Origin: Homoserinibacter sp. YIM 151385
GTDB taxonomy: Bacteria > Actinomycetota > Actinomycetes > Actinomycetales > Microbacteriaceae
Reading direction: 5' to 3'
Assembly (NCBI RefSeq): GCF_027912415.1
Contig: NZ_CP115175.1
Span: forward strand, 248,001 to 312,000
DNA: 64,000 nt
In this document: piece after piece, positions 32,782 to 41,761 of the stretch
Numbering within the stretch: the first letter of the stretch is position 1
Layout: every line of letters starts with the position of its first letter
Program-made: the position numbers and the translations under genes
Notes under the pieces: model-generated
The model's input: the letters and a program-made list of their open reading frames with translations, nothing else
Told to the model about the DNA's origin: nothing
Databases searched by the model: none

Positions 32782-33588
32782 TCAGCGAGCCGTCCGCGCG
32801 AGCGCACCGACGATCCGGAGGATCGCGCCGAGGTCGTCGCCGGCGGCCGCCGGCGATGCCGGCGAGAACTCGGTGATGGCGGCCCCCGCGAGCTCCCGGC
32901 CCTGCGCGGCCACCCCGATCGCGGCGACGAGCTCCGCGACGCTCAGCCCGAAGGGCTCCGGGAAGTCGAGGCCGGCGAGCTCGCCCGGGTCGAGGACGTC
33001 GAGGTCGACGTGGATGTGCACGCGCGCCGCCCCCGTCGCCGCGAGCGCCTCGGCGAGCGGGTCGCCCGCGCGCAGGCCCTCGATGTCGACCGTGCGCACG
33101 CCGGCCGCGCGGGCCCACTCGGCCTCCGCGTCATCCCAGGCGCGCGTGCCGGCGAGCACCACGCGATCGGCGGGCACCACGCCCTCCTCGACGAGCGCGC
33201 GGAGCACCATGCCGTGGAAGGCATGGGAGGAGGAGGTCGCGGGGCTGTTCGCGTCGGCGTGCGCGTCGAGCCAGAGCAGCGCGACAGGCCCGCCGGCCGC
33301 CGAGCGCACGACTCCGGCGTGGTCGACGCCGCAGTCGCCCCCGACGAGGACCGCCGGGCCGTCGAGCTCCGCGAGCTCCTGCTCGATGCGCTCGCGGACG
33401 AGGCGCAGGCTGCTGTGTCGGAGGATCCCGGTGCCCTCCGCGTCGCCCGCCTCGAGCGGGACCTCGATGCGCCGGGTGGATGCGGCGGGCAGGTCCCCGA
33501 GGATCGCCTCCGCCCCGTCGACGAGCTGCATCGCGCGCGCGGATCCCGAGCCCTGCCACTGGGGCACCACCACGAAGGTCACGGCCAT
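32782..33588 (-). CDS. Arginase/agmatinase-family protein with altered metal site
   Basis: 268 aa ureohydrolase fold. DAHAD (D108, H110, D112), the loop His in SHAFHGM (H125) and DLDVLDP (D195, D197) are conserved, but the first motif reads VGGDCGVD instead of GGDHS, so the usual manganese-binding His is Cys86. Related GGDC proteins occur in actinobacteria without a clear activity. It may therefore be a hydrolase with one or two changed metals, or not an arginase at all. ATG 33588 lies six bases after TAGGGT (33595-33600, minus strand): predicted leaderless. Confidence 0.85.
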   Translation of the reverse strand: MAVTFVVVPQWQGSGSARAMQLVDGAEAILGDLPAASTRRIEVPLEAGDAEGTGILRHSSLRLVRERIEQELAELDGPAVLVGGDCGVDHAGVVRSAAGGPVALLWLDAHADANSPATSSSHAFHGMVLRALVEEGVVPADRVVLAGTRAWDDAEAEWARAAGVRTVDIEGLRAGDPLAEALAATGAARVHIHVDLDVLDPGELAGLDFPEPFGLSVAELVAAIGVAAQGRELAGAAITEFSPASPAAAGDDLGAILRIVGALARTAR

Positions 33589-33617
33589 GCCGTCACCCTA
33601 CGCCCGCCGCAGCGGCC

Positions 33618-34265
33618 TCACATGTCGCGGTAGCGCCGCGCCGCGGCGAGATCCGCCTCGAGCTCCGCCGCCGTGCGCCGGTGGACGTAGCCGGGGGTGT
33701 CGCGCTGGATGCGCCAGCCCTCCGCGAGCGGGCCGGCATCCACCGTGTCGAAGCCGAACTCCTCGATGAGGGCGGCGACCTGCGCCTTCGCCGGCTCGTC
33801 GTCGCCGGCGACCACGAGCGCGCGGCGCCCCGGGGACCCGGCGGGGGTGCCGTCGGTCGTCAGGTGCGCGGCCATGATGTGGTTGAAGGCCTTGACGACC
33901 TTCGACCCGGGCAGCCGGCGCTGCGTCCGCTCGGAGGTCGTCGTGCTCTCGTCGTCGAGCTCCGCGATGCGGCCATCGCGCTCCGGGTAGTAGTTGTTCG
34001 TGTCGATGACCGTCTTCCCCGCGAGCTCCGCCTCCGGATAGCTGTCGAGCGCCGCGAGCGGGGTCGTCACGACCGCGATCTCGGCGGCTGCCGCGGCCTC
34101 GGCGGGCGTCGCGGCCCGCGCGTTCGGTCCGAGCTCCTCGACGAGCTCCGCGAGCGTCTCGGGCCCGCGGGAGTTGCTGATCACCACCTGATGCCCGTTG
34201 GCGATCGCGAGCCGGGCGAGCTGCGATCCGATGTTGCCGGCGCCGATGATTCCCAGAGTGGTCAT
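33618..34265 (-). CDS. NADP-binding reductase, F420-dependent NADP reductase-like
   Basis: 215 aa. The Rossmann start MTTLGIIGAGNIGSQLARLAIANGHQVVISNSRGPETL, with Ser/Arg after the second strand as expected for NADP, followed by TTPLAALDSYP, VIDTNNYYPERDGRI and VKAFNHIMAAHL. It belongs to the NAD(P)-binding/F420 oxidoreductase family (npdG-like), some of which are F420:NADP reductases and others reduce imines or unknown substrates. The arginase gene follows 29 bp downstream but has its own -10 box. Confidence 0.85.
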   Translation of the reverse strand: MTTLGIIGAGNIGSQLARLAIANGHQVVISNSRGPETLAELVEELGPNARAATPAEAAAAAEIAVVTTPLAALDSYPEAELAGKTVIDTNNYYPERDGRIAELDDESTTTSERTQRRLPGSKVVKAFNHIMAAHLTTDGTPAGSPGRRALVVAGDDEPAKAQVAALIEEFGFDTVDAGPLAEGWRIQRDTPGYVHRRTAAELEADLAAARRYRDM

Positions 34266-34371
34266 GTCGGAAGCCAACACGCTCGACGGGCTCCGCGGTT
34301 CCGGCCGGCCCGGATTCGCACGGGAGGCACAGGATGACCGTCGGTCCGAGTCCCGAGTCGCGCGTCGGCGC

Positions 34372-35142
34372 TCAGCGGCTGAGCTCGAGCCGGCTCGGCG
34401 CGCTCGCGACGACGAGCTCCTCGCCCGACGCCAGCTCCACGCCGAGCGCGCCGGACGCCGCATAGCGCCCGGCGGGCAGCGGCGGCAGGTCCTCGCGGAA
34501 GGCCTCGCCCGTCTCGTCGGCGGACCCGCAGCGCCGCGGCTCGAGCAGCACCGGGAAGCTCGCCTGCTCGCCCGGCGCGAGCTCGATCGGGACGCTCACG
34601 AGGTCGCGCCCGCCGTTCGAGTGCCAGAGCACCGTGCTCTCCGCCGAGATCGTCATGCTGACGGCGCTCGCGACGCCGACGACCGCATCATCGCCCGTGT
34701 TCTCGAGCCGGGCCGTGCCGGTGAGCTGCTCGGAGCCGGCCGGCGCCCGGTCCACCTGCACGGTGAGCTCGAGGCCGAGCGGCGAGCTCGCGGGGGCCGG
34801 CGCGGCGCCGCAGCGGCTCAGCGCCGCCGCGGCGGACGCGGCCGAATCGGCCTGGCCTCCGGCTCCCGCATCCTCGCCGCGCTGCGGCTGCGCCGCCTCG
34901 GGGGTGCCGAGCACGTCGGAGCGCTCGTCGGCCGCGGTCATCGCGCCGCTCCCGATGCCGCCGACCGCGACCGGCACGGCGATCCCGACCGCGGCGAGCA
35001 CGCCCACGGCGGAGACGGCCACGACGCGAGGCGCCCGGCGTGCCCGGGCGCGACGGAGGACCCGGTCGACGTCGATCGAGGGCAGCGCGTCCTCGCCGCC
35101 GAGCATCCGCTCGCGCAGCTCCCGCTCGCGATCATCGGCCAT
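34372..35142 (-). CDS. Single-pass membrane protein, likely atypical anti-sigma partner
   Basis: 256 aa. A charged cytosolic N-terminus of about 38 residues (RERELRERMLGGEDALPSIDVDRVLRRARARRA) precedes one membrane segment (about 40-63) and an extracellular beta-rich part with two Cys. There is no HxxxCxxC zinc anti-sigma motif. It overlaps the ECF sigma gene by 11 bp, the position of an anti-sigma factor, so that role is inferred from context. The extracellular phrases (LTGTARLENTGDDAV, PIELAPGEQASFPV) resemble those of the lipoprotein at 14401-15258. Confidence 0.75.
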   Translation of the reverse strand: MADDRERELRERMLGGEDALPSIDVDRVLRRARARRAPRVVAVSAVGVLAAVGIAVPVAVGGIGSGAMTAADERSDVLGTPEAAQPQRGEDAGAGGQADSAASAAAALSRCGAAPAPASSPLGLELTVQVDRAPAGSEQLTGTARLENTGDDAVVGVASAVSMTISAESTVLWHSNGGRDLVSVPIELAPGEQASFPVLLEPRRCGSADETGEAFREDLPPLPAGRYAASGALGVELASGEELVVASAPSRLELSR

Positions 35143-35737
35143 GACGGCCTCCCCTCCCGGTCGTGCGGGCCGCCCGCTCGGCGCTCGCGTCCTGCGCCAG
35201 CCGAGCGCCCGGGGCTCCCGTGCGGTCGGCCGGGGTGCCGTCGTCGGCGAGCGAGATCGCCATCTTCGCGAGCCCGTCGCTGAGGTAGCGCTTCACCGCC
35301 CCGGAGCTGATGCCGAGCGCCGCCGCGACGTCGTCGACCTTGAGGTCGTCGTAGTAGCGCAGCACGAGGCAGGCGCGCTCGCGCGGCGAGAGGCGGCGGA
35401 GCTCGTCATGCAGGTCGAGGCGGCGCTCGACGTCCTCGGCCCGCGAGGGCTGCAGCTCGGGCTCGGAGGCGAGCGGTGCGATGCGGCGCCAGCGCGTGGC
35501 GCGGCGCCCCCGGTCGAGCCAGGTGGTCATGATCGCCCGGCGGACGTAGGCCTCCGCGCGTTCGACGTCGAAGCCGTTGCGAAGGCGGCCGAAGGTCTTC
35601 ACGAGCGCGTCCTGCACGAGGTCCGCGGCATCGTCGCGGTTGCCGCAGAGCAGCAGCGCGTAGCGGCTCAGCGCCTCGCCGCGGCGGTCGACGAGGTCGA
35701 CGACCGTCTGCTCCCACGCCGCGCGGCGATCCGCCAT
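35132..35737 (-). CDS. ECF RNA polymerase sigma factor, SigE-like
   Basis: 201 aa sigma-70 group 4. Region 2 reads YALLLCGNRDDAADLVQDALVKTFGRL and region 4 LSPRERACLVLRYYDDLKVDDVAAALGISSGAVKRYLSDGLAKM, with a low-complexity 35-residue tail. It directs transcription of an unknown envelope-linked regulon. ATG 35737 is preceded by GGAGGGAG. Its 3' end overlaps the membrane protein gene downstream. Confidence 0.93.
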   Translation of the reverse strand: MADRRAAWEQTVVDLVDRRGEALSRYALLLCGNRDDAADLVQDALVKTFGRLRNGFDVERAEAYVRRAIMTTWLDRGRRATRWRRIAPLASEPELQPSRAEDVERRLDLHDELRRLSPRERACLVLRYYDDLKVDDVAAALGISSGAVKRYLSDGLAKMAISLADDGTPADRTGAPGARLAQDASAERAARTTGRGGRHGR

Positions 35738-35831
35738 GACCCGCTCCCTCCGGCTGCTGCCCTCACCCTCTCAGACGAGGGATGCGGTGGAAACGTTGGG
35801 GGAGGTCCGCAGGTCGAGGAGTGGTGACCGT

Positions 35832-37727
35832 CTACAGCGCCTCGAGCCGCTCGCGGAGCTGCGCGAGCTCGCGCTCGAGCGGCGCCGGCATCCGGTCGCC
35901 GAAGCCGGCGAAGAAGGCGGCCGTGTCCTCGACCTCGTCGAGCCAGGCACCCCGGTCCACCTCGAACAGCCGCTCCCAGTCGCCCTCGGGCAGCTCGAGG
36001 CCGTCGAGGTCGACGGACTCGCGCCGCGGGATCCAGCCGAGCGGGCTCGCGGCGGCGGTCGCGCGTCCGTCGACCCGGTCGAGGATCCAGGCGAGGACGC
36101 GGCTGTTCTCGCCGAATCCCGGCCAGATGTAGCGGCCGTCCTCGTCCTTGCGGAACCAGTTCACCTGGAAGACGCGTGGCGGGTGCCCGCCCGCGCGGAG
36201 GCGGCCGCCGACCTCCAGCCAGTGCGCCCAGTGGTCGGCCATGTTGTAGCCGCAGAAGGGCTGCATCGCGAAGGGGTCGCGCCGCAGCTCCCCGATGGTG
36301 CCCTCGGCGGCCGCCGTGCGCTCCGAGGAGATGGTGGCGCCCATGAGGACGCCGTGCTCCCAGTCCCGTGCCTCCACCACCAGTGGCACGTTCGTGGCGC
36401 GGCGGCCGCCGAAGATGATCGCGTCGATGACGACGCCGTCCGGGTCCTCCCAGTCGTCGGCGATCGTCGGGCACTGCGAGGCCGCGACGGTGAACCGGGA
36501 GTTGGGATGGGCGGCGGGCGTGCCGGATGCGGGGGTCCAGTCCTCGCCGCGCCAGTCGACGAGCCCCTCGGGCGCGTCCTCGGTGAGTCCCTCCCACCAG
36601 ACGTCCCCGTCCGGCCGGAGGGCGACGTTGGTGAAGATGGTGTTGCCCCAGAGGGTGTCGACGGCGGTCTGGTTCGTCGCGGCGCCCGTGCCGGGCGCGA
36701 CGCCGAAGAAGCCGGCCTCCGGGTTGATGGCACGCAGCCGCCCGTCGGCACCGGGCGCGAGCCAGGCGATGTCGTCGCCGATGGTCTCGACCTGCCAGCC
36801 GGGGATCGTCGGCTTGAGCATCGCCAGATTCGTCTTGCCGCAGGCGCTCGGGAACGCGGCGGCGACGTGGAGCACGCGGCCGCGCGGATTGGTGACCTTG
36901 AGGAGCAGCATGTGCTCGGCCAGCCAGCCCTCGTCGCGCGCCATGGCGCTCGCGATGCGGAGCGCGAAGGCCTTCTTCGCCAGCAGCGCGTTGCCGCCGT
37001 AGGCGGAGCCGAAGGAGACGATCTCGCGGGTCTCGGGGAAGTGGCTGATGTACTTCACCTCGTTGCAGGGCCAGGCGACATCGGCCTCGCCCGGCGCGAG
37101 CGGCGCCCCGACGGTGTGGACGGCGCGCACCCACTCGGTCCCGGGGCGGATCCGCTCGAGGGCCGCGTGCCCCATCCGCGTCATGATCCCCATGCTCACG
37201 ACGACGTAGGGGGAGTCGGTGACCTGGACCCCGCGGCGCGCGAGCGGGCTGTCGAGCGGCCCCATCGAGAAGGGGACGACGTACATGGTGCGCCCGCGCA
37301 TGGCGCCGCGGCTCGCCTCGTCGAGCGTGCGCCGCATCTCCTCCGGCGCGACCCAGTGGTTCGTGGGGCCGGCATCCTCTTCGCGCTCTGAGCAGATGAA
37401 GGTGCGGGATTCGACGCGGGCGACATCCCGCGGGTCGCTCCGTGCGAGGAAGGAGTACGGCCGGTGCTCGGGGTTGAGCTGCACGAGGGTGCCGCGCTCG
37501 ACCATGAGCCGGGTGAGCTCGTCGCGCTCGCCCTGCGAGCCATCGCACCAGACGACCGTGTCGGGGGTGAGGCGATGGGCCAGCTGCTCGACCCAGGCGA
37601 CGACGCGGGGATCGGCGCCGGCGGGCGGGAGCGCCCAGGCGCTCGTGTGCACTGACGCGAGATCCTCGCCGGGCTCGGCGGGGGAGGGAGCCGTCTCGGC
37701 GGCGGTCGGCTGCGCGGTCATGGTCAT
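35832..37727 (-). CDS. pckG: Phosphoenolpyruvate carboxykinase (GTP)
   Basis: 631 aa, the standard GTP-type length. [12 protein letters not shown] (nucleotide/PEP kinase motif with the reactive Cys), [28 protein letters not shown] and [24 protein letters not shown] are hallmarks. It converts oxaloacetate to PEP at the gateway of gluconeogenesis. ATG 37727 is chosen; ATG 37721 two codons later is possible. Divergent from a RamB/ScfR-like regulator across 129 bp that is AT-rich for this genome, suggesting carbon-source control. A TTGCCA-N16-TATCGG promoter-like pair (37825-37798, minus strand) lies there. Confidence 0.96.
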   Translation of the reverse strand: MTMTAQPTAAETAPSPAEPGEDLASVHTSAWALPPAGADPRVVAWVEQLAHRLTPDTVVWCDGSQGERDELTRLMVERGTLVQLNPEHRPYSFLARSDPRDVARVESRTFICSEREEDAGPTNHWVAPEEMRRTLDEASRGAMRGRTMYVVPFSMGPLDSPLARRGVQVTDSPYVVVSMGIMTRMGHAALERIRPGTEWVRAVHTVGAPLAPGEADVAWPCNEVKYISHFPETREIVSFGSAYGGNALLAKKAFALRIASAMARDEGWLAEHMLLLKVTNPRGRVLHVAAAFPSACGKTNLAMLKPTIPGWQVETIGDDIAWLAPGADGRLRAINPEAGFFGVAPGTGAATNQTAVDTLWGNTIFTNVALRPDGDVWWEGLTEDAPEGLVDWRGEDWTPASGTPAAHPNSRFTVAASQCPTIADDWEDPDGVVIDAIIFGGRRATNVPLVVEARDWEHGVLMGATISSERTAAAEGTIGELRRDPFAMQPFCGYNMADHWAHWLEVGGRLRAGGHPPRVFQVNWFRKDEDGRYIWPGFGENSRVLAWILDRVDGRATAAASPLGWIPRRESVDLDGLELPEGDWERLFEVDRGAWLDEVEDTAAFFAGFGDRMPAPLERELAQLRERLEAL

Positions 37728-37856
37728 CTCGTGCCGTCCAATCCAGGGTTCGATCCGCTGAAGAAATCGATGTGATTCGACTGTGCGCCCTCGAATACCG
37801 ATATTGCGTCGAACTGGAATGGCAAAATCTGCGATTCTTTCGCTATCGTCAAGTCC
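37728..37856. promoter_or_regulatory. pckG-regulator divergent promoter region
   Basis: 129 bp, noticeably richer in A/T than the genes on either side. It contains TATCGT (37844-37849) seven bases before the regulator ATG, a TTGCCA/TATCGG pair for pckG on the minus strand, and GCAAAA-N10-TTTCGC (37822-37843), a near-palindrome that could be the regulator's site. Confidence 0.5.
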
Positions 37857-39287
37857 ATGAAGGATCTCGTCACCCTCGGGCAGCGGATGCGGCACTTCCG
37901 CGGGGAGGCCGGGCTCACGCTCGAGCAGCTGGGGCAGCTCGTCGGCGTCGCCGGCAGCCAGCTCTCCCTCATGGAGAACGGCCGTCGCGAGCCGCGGCTC
38001 AGCGTCCTCACCGCGATCGCGGAGCAGCTGGGGGTGCCGCTGGCTGAGCTCCTCGAGGAGCGGCCGCCGAGCCCGCGCGCCGCCCTCGAGATCGAGCTCG
38101 AACGGGCGCAGCGCGGCACCGCCTACGCCGAACTCGGCCTCCCCGTGATCCGCGCGGGTCGCACCATGGGCGACGACACGCTGGAGGCCATCGTCGGCCT
38201 GCACCGCGAGCTCGCCCGGCGCGCGCGGGAGGCCATCGCGACACCCGAGGAGGCCCGCCGCGTCAACACCGAGCTCCGGCAGCGCATGCGCACCGAGGAC
38301 AACGCGCTGCCGTGGATCGACGAGCTCGCCGAGGCGCAGCTCGCCGCCGTCGGCCACAGCACGGGCGCCCTCACCCACCGCTCGGTCTCGAGGATGGCGG
38401 AACGGCTCGGCTTCGAGCTCGTGCACGTCCCCGACCTCCCGCACTCGGCCCGCTCCGTCACCGACCTCGAGAACGGGCGGATCTACCTGCCGCCGGCGTC
38501 CATCCCGGGCGGCCACGGCCTCCGGTCGATGGCGCTCCAGGCGATCGCGCACCGGCTCCTCGAGCACGAGGCGCCCGTCGACTACGCCGACTTCCTCCGC
38601 CAGCGGCTCGAGATCAACTACTTCGCGGCCGCCTGCCTCATGCCGCGGGCGCAGTCGGTCGAGTTCCTGCGGCGCGCGAAGGCCGACCGCGACATCGCGG
38701 TCGAGGACTTCCGCGACGCCTTCGGGGTGACGCACGAGGCGGCGGCGCTCCGCTTCACGAACCTCGCGACCGAGCACCTCGACATGCGCGTGCACTTTCT
38801 GCGGGTCGGCGACGACGGCGCGGTCTCGAAGGCCTATGAGAACGACGGCCTCCGCCTCCCGGTGGATGTCACGGGCTCGGCCGAGGGCCAGATCGTGTGC
38901 CGGCAGTGGGCCGCCCGCCGTGCCTTCGCGCGGACGAACCGGACGACGGAGTTCTACCAGTACACCGACACCCCCGAGGGCACCTTCTTCGAGTCGACCC
39001 AGATCGGCACGGGCGACGGCGAGGAGTTCTCCATCACGATCGGCGTGCCCTTCGCCGAGTCGAAGTGGTTCCGGGGCCGCGAGACGGGGCGCCGCGAGCA
39101 CTCGCGCTGCCCCGACGCCTCATGCTGCCGCCGGCCGTCCGCCGAGCTCCGCGAGCGGTGGGCGGGTCGCGCCTGGTCGAGCGCGAAGGTGCACGCCCAC
39201 ATCTTCTCGCCGCTGCCCTCCGGCACCTTCCCGGGCGTCGACGATCGCGAGCTCTACGAGTTCCTGGAGACGCACGCCGGCTCCTGA
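37857..39287 (+). CDS. XRE-type short-chain fatty acyl regulator (RamB/ScfR-like)
   Basis: 476 aa, same length class as RamB and PrpR. N-terminal HTH (about residues 7-60, [39 protein letters not shown]), central IrrE-like domain with a degenerate HRLLEH in place of HExxH, and a C-terminal domain with the Cys cluster CRQWA and CPDASCC. Proteins of this family control acetate, glyoxylate and propionate genes and some carry Fe-S clusters. Divergence from pckG suggests it governs gluconeogenesis here (inference). ATG is leaderless by TATCGT seven bases before. Confidence 0.88.
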   Translation: MKDLVTLGQRMRHFRGEAGLTLEQLGQLVGVAGSQLSLMENGRREPRLSVLTAIAEQLGVPLAELLEERPPSPRAALEIELERAQRGTAYAELGLPVIRAGRTMGDDTLEAIVGLHRELARRAREAIATPEEARRVNTELRQRMRTEDNALPWIDELAEAQLAAVGHSTGALTHRSVSRMAERLGFELVHVPDLPHSARSVTDLENGRIYLPPASIPGGHGLRSMALQAIAHRLLEHEAPVDYADFLRQRLEINYFAAACLMPRAQSVEFLRRAKADRDIAVEDFRDAFGVTHEAAALRFTNLATEHLDMRVHFLRVGDDGAVSKAYENDGLRLPVDVTGSAEGQIVCRQWAARRAFARTNRTTEFYQYTDTPEGTFFESTQIGTGDGEEFSITIGVPFAESKWFRGRETGRREHSRCPDASCCRRPSAELRERWAGRAWSSAKVHAHIFSPLPSGTFPGVDDRELYEFLETHAGS

Positions 39288-39320
39288 GCCGGAGATCGGG
39301 GCACGGCGCGCTCCGGAGCG

Positions 39321-39989
39321 TCAGCGCTGATCGAGCGCCAGCGCCCAGGCGCCCGCGCCCGAGACGTCGACGACGATGTCGCCGCCGGCGGTCTCGACGG
39401 GCTCGCTCTCGCCCGCCGTGATGGCGGTGCTGTCGAGTCGGCGCTCGATCAGGATGCCCGAGTCGTCCGAGACGCGGACCGTCAGCGAGGCGCCCGAGTC
39501 CGGGACCGCCCAGGACAGGCGGAGCTCGGCGCCCGGGTCCGCGACCGTGCCCGACATGGTGACGGCGCCGTGGCCGGAGCCCGAGGAGATCCGCTCCCAG
39601 CCGGCCTCAGGAGCCGGAAGCGCGCTCGCGTCCACGGGTGGGCCCGCGTCGGCGCTCTGCCGCGACTGCCAGGGCTGCGTGACGCCGGCACCCGTGCCGC
39701 CTCCGGCGAGCACGAGGATCGCGACGATCCACGCGACGACGTGCGCGGTCGACGAGCCGCGCACCCGGCGCCCCTCGGCGTCCCGCGAGATGCCGATCAG
39801 CGTGAAGATCACATCCAGCAGGTACCAGAAGCCGAAGCCGCCGACGGTCACGAGCTTGAGGATCGCGGTGCCCCACTTGCCGAGGTACATCCGGTCGATC
39901 CCGAGGCCGCCGAGGAAGACCGAGAGGATCCAGGTGACGATGAAGGACTTCGGGGAGGGGAGCTCGCGGAGGTCGTCGCGTGCGGTCAT
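39321..39989 (-). CDS. TM2-domain membrane protein
   Basis: 222 aa from ATG 39989; a longer start adds 17 residues without features. The TM2 domain lies at about residues 14-65 (IVTWILSVFLGGLGIDRMYLGKWGTAILKLVTVGGFGFWYLLDVI with the GIDRMYLG turn), followed by a third membrane segment (about 84-104) and a 115-residue extracellular beta-rich domain. TM2 proteins are widespread but of unknown role; the attached soluble domain is not recognised. Confidence 0.85.
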   Translation of the reverse strand: MTARDDLRELPSPKSFIVTWILSVFLGGLGIDRMYLGKWGTAILKLVTVGGFGFWYLLDVIFTLIGISRDAEGRRVRGSSTAHVVAWIVAILVLAGGGTGAGVTQPWQSRQSADAGPPVDASALPAPEAGWERISSGSGHGAVTMSGTVADPGAELRLSWAVPDSGASLTVRVSDDSGILIERRLDSTAITAGESEPVETAGGDIVVDVSGAGAWALALDQR

Positions 39990-40084
39990 CGTCCGAGTCT
40001 GCACGCGGAACCCGGCGAGGTCGAGCCGGGCGGCCTCCACCGGCGCGGCGAGCGGTCGATCGCACGGATCGCTGTGCGGACGTT

Positions 40085-40690
40085 TCAGCGCGTGTCGCGC
40101 AAGAGCTGGTGCACGGCAGCATCGACACGGTCGCGCACCTCTGCCTCGGGACGTGGCTGGTAGGCCAGCTGGGTCGCCGCCCCCTGGAGCAGCGCCAGGA
40201 TCGCCCAGCCGGTCCGCTCGGCGTCGATGTCGCGGGAGACCTCTCCTTCACGCTTCGCGCGGTCGACGAGCTTGGAGAACAGATCTCTGAGGTGATCGTC
40301 GCTCGCGGCGAGGGCGTGCGCGATCGCAGGGTCGTTCATGGCGTGCTGGGCGAACGCCTCGGCTTGTCGCTGGGCCGCTGCGCGGGCCTCGTCGAGGGGC
40401 AGGATGCACACGGCCAATTCGGTCAGCCACTCGCGCAGGGTGGGGCGGCCGGGTTCCCCTTGCGGCAGCGGGACCGCCACCTGACGAAGGCGCGAGAAGG
40501 CGGCGGCGATCATGTCGAGCTTGGTCGGGAATGCCTTCTGCACGGAGCCGACGGAGCACTTCGCCGTCGCCGCGACGGTGCGAAACGACAATGCGGCCAT
40601 CCCGCCGCTGCTGATGACGGTGAGGGCGGCATCGGCGAGAGCTTCCTGGCGGCCCGTGAGGTCAAGCGGGAGCGGGCTGTTCGCGCTCAT
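40085..40690 (-). CDS. TetR family transcriptional regulator
   Basis: 201 aa. HTH at about residues 13-60 (RQEALADAALTVISSGGMAALSFRTVAATAKCSVGSVQKAFPTKLDMI), helical ligand-binding domain after it. It overlaps the end of the CPBP protease gene by 29 bp, so the two form an operon whose promoter carries the palindrome GAATAC-N4-GTATTC. Base composition and codon choice here look slightly less extreme in G+C than in the flanking genes. Confidence 0.92.
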   Translation of the reverse strand: MSANSPLPLDLTGRQEALADAALTVISSGGMAALSFRTVAATAKCSVGSVQKAFPTKLDMIAAAFSRLRQVAVPLPQGEPGRPTLREWLTELAVCILPLDEARAAAQRQAEAFAQHAMNDPAIAHALAASDDHLRDLFSKLVDRAKREGEVSRDIDAERTGWAILALLQGAATQLAYQPRPEAEVRDRVDAAVHQLLRDTR

Positions 40691-41477
40691 CGTCCGTGTG
40701 CTTTCGCTGGGTGCGCCGAGCGACGACCATCGAGTAGATGAGGATGATCGTGGATGCCAAGCCGAGGCCGATCAACGCGACCGGCGTCGTCTGATCGCCG
40801 GCGAGGAGATTGACGAAGTTCCACGCGGCATGCCAGGCGGCCGCAGGCCATATGCTGCCGGTCGCCAGGACGAGTCGCGCGGCCGCGATCCCGAACAGGA
40901 GCGCGAACACGAGTTGCAGCGCGGCATCGAGGGCCGGCTCTCCACCGGCGAGGTTCGCCAGATGCAAGATCGCGAACAGGGCCGCGCTGCCGTACACCGC
41001 CGCTCTGACTCCCCGGGTTCGCAGCACCGTCACGATGACGCCCCGGAACCAGAGCTCTTCGTTCAGCGCGGTCGCTATGGCGAGCGCCGCGTACGGGAGC
41101 CACCGTGCCAGGTCCAGCCCGCCGATCTGCGACACGATCGAGACGAGCACCGCACCGAGAGCCGGCAGGAACCATATCGCGACGTCCGGATTCCTCGGCC
41201 GCTGCATCCCGTACGCGGAAAGCCTCGGCCCCGAGCCCCGCATGACGACGAGCCCGACCCCAGCGGACATCACGGCGGCACCGGCCAGGGCGAGGACCGA
41301 CGCGACATCCGAGAGCTGGAGGATCTGGGCCACCGCCGACCCCGCCGTCATGAACACCACCGGGGCGAGCGCGAACACGATCGAGCTGACCCACGGCCGC
41401 CGCCACGTCGGTCGTCGAACCGCCACGGCGTCGTGGCGTGGGGGGCTGTCGTCGAGTGGGGCGCGTGTGGCAGTCAC
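40662..41477 (-). CDS. CPBP family intramembrane metalloprotease-like protein
   Basis: 271 aa, about eight membrane segments. The three CPBP/Abi motifs are visible: NEELWFRGVIV (EExxxR), LFAILHLANL (FxxxH) and AWHAAWNFVN (HxxxN/B). Relatives process prenylated proteins or protect from self-made bacteriocins. GTG 41477 lies six bases after TATTCT (41484-41489, minus strand), within a TetR-type operator, so the start and its repression can be read together; GTG 41492 is an alternative. Substrate unknown. Confidence 0.88.
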   Translation of the reverse strand: MTATRAPLDDSPPRHDAVAVRRPTWRRPWVSSIVFALAPVVFMTAGSAVAQILQLSDVASVLALAGAAVMSAGVGLVVMRGSGPRLSAYGMQRPRNPDVAIWFLPALGAVLVSIVSQIGGLDLARWLPYAALAIATALNEELWFRGVIVTVLRTRGVRAAVYGSAALFAILHLANLAGGEPALDAALQLVFALLFGIAAARLVLATGSIWPAAAWHAAWNFVNLLAGDQTTPVALIGLGLASTIILIYSMVVARRTQRKHTDDEREQPAPA

Positions 41478-41484
41478 GCGACGA

Positions 41485-41500
41485 GAATACACTCGTATTC
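41485..41500. promoter_or_regulatory. TetR operator overlapping the CPBP -10 box
   Basis: GAATAC-ACTC-GTATTC, a perfect 6+6 inverted repeat, covers the TATTCT -10 box of the minus-strand CPBP-TetR operon. A repressor bound there would block polymerase directly, giving simple autoregulation. Confidence 0.65.
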
Positions 41501-41665
41501 CTCGACGACCGTGCGTCGACGCGAATGGCTCGTCGCGCTCGGCGTGTCCACGAAGCCGGTGCGCGTCGACTGGCGGAGCTGTTCGCGGGTGCGCTCGCGA
41601 ACGCGAGTGGTGCAGTGGTCGGTTGAGAGCACCAAGCCGATCGGTGACCGTCCCGACTGATGAGG
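41501..41665. other. Gap between CPBP operon and tRNA-Arg
   Basis: 165 bp with no convincing gene. Contains GC-rich inverted sequences (around 41575-41605) and sits at the 3' side of the tRNA gene, the usual integration side; no att-like repeat of the tRNA end was found by eye. Confidence 0.4.
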
Positions 41666-41738
41666 TGCCCCCAGTAGGATTCGAACCTACGGCCTTCTGC
41701 TCCGGAGGCAGACGCTCTATCCCCTGAGCTATGGGGGC
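41666..41738 (-). tRNA. tRNA-Arg (anticodon CCG)
   Basis: 73 nt, folded on the minus strand: acceptor GCCCCCA/TGGGGGC, D-arm GCTC-GAGC, anticodon stem TCTGC/GCAGA with loop CTCCGGA (anticodon CCG, reads CGG), T-arm GTAGG-TTCGAAT-CCTAC, discriminator A. CCA is not encoded. argS lies about 1.4 kb away. Confidence 0.97.
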
Positions 41739-41761
41739 CAGGGCGCTCTTAGGCTAGCAGG

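Noticed and set aside
30578-33769. 1063-codon plus-strand frame
   Set aside because: Shadow of four minus-strand genes with clear domains; composition is Arg/Glu/Asp-rich nonsense.
39277-39292. CCGGCTC-CT-GAGCCGG as a terminator after the RamB-like gene
   Set aside because: Stem of seven and a two-base loop is too tight; may be chance at the stop codon.
40512-41660. 382-codon plus-strand frame over the TetR/CPBP genes
   Set aside because: No domain or start signal; antisense to two well-supported genes.
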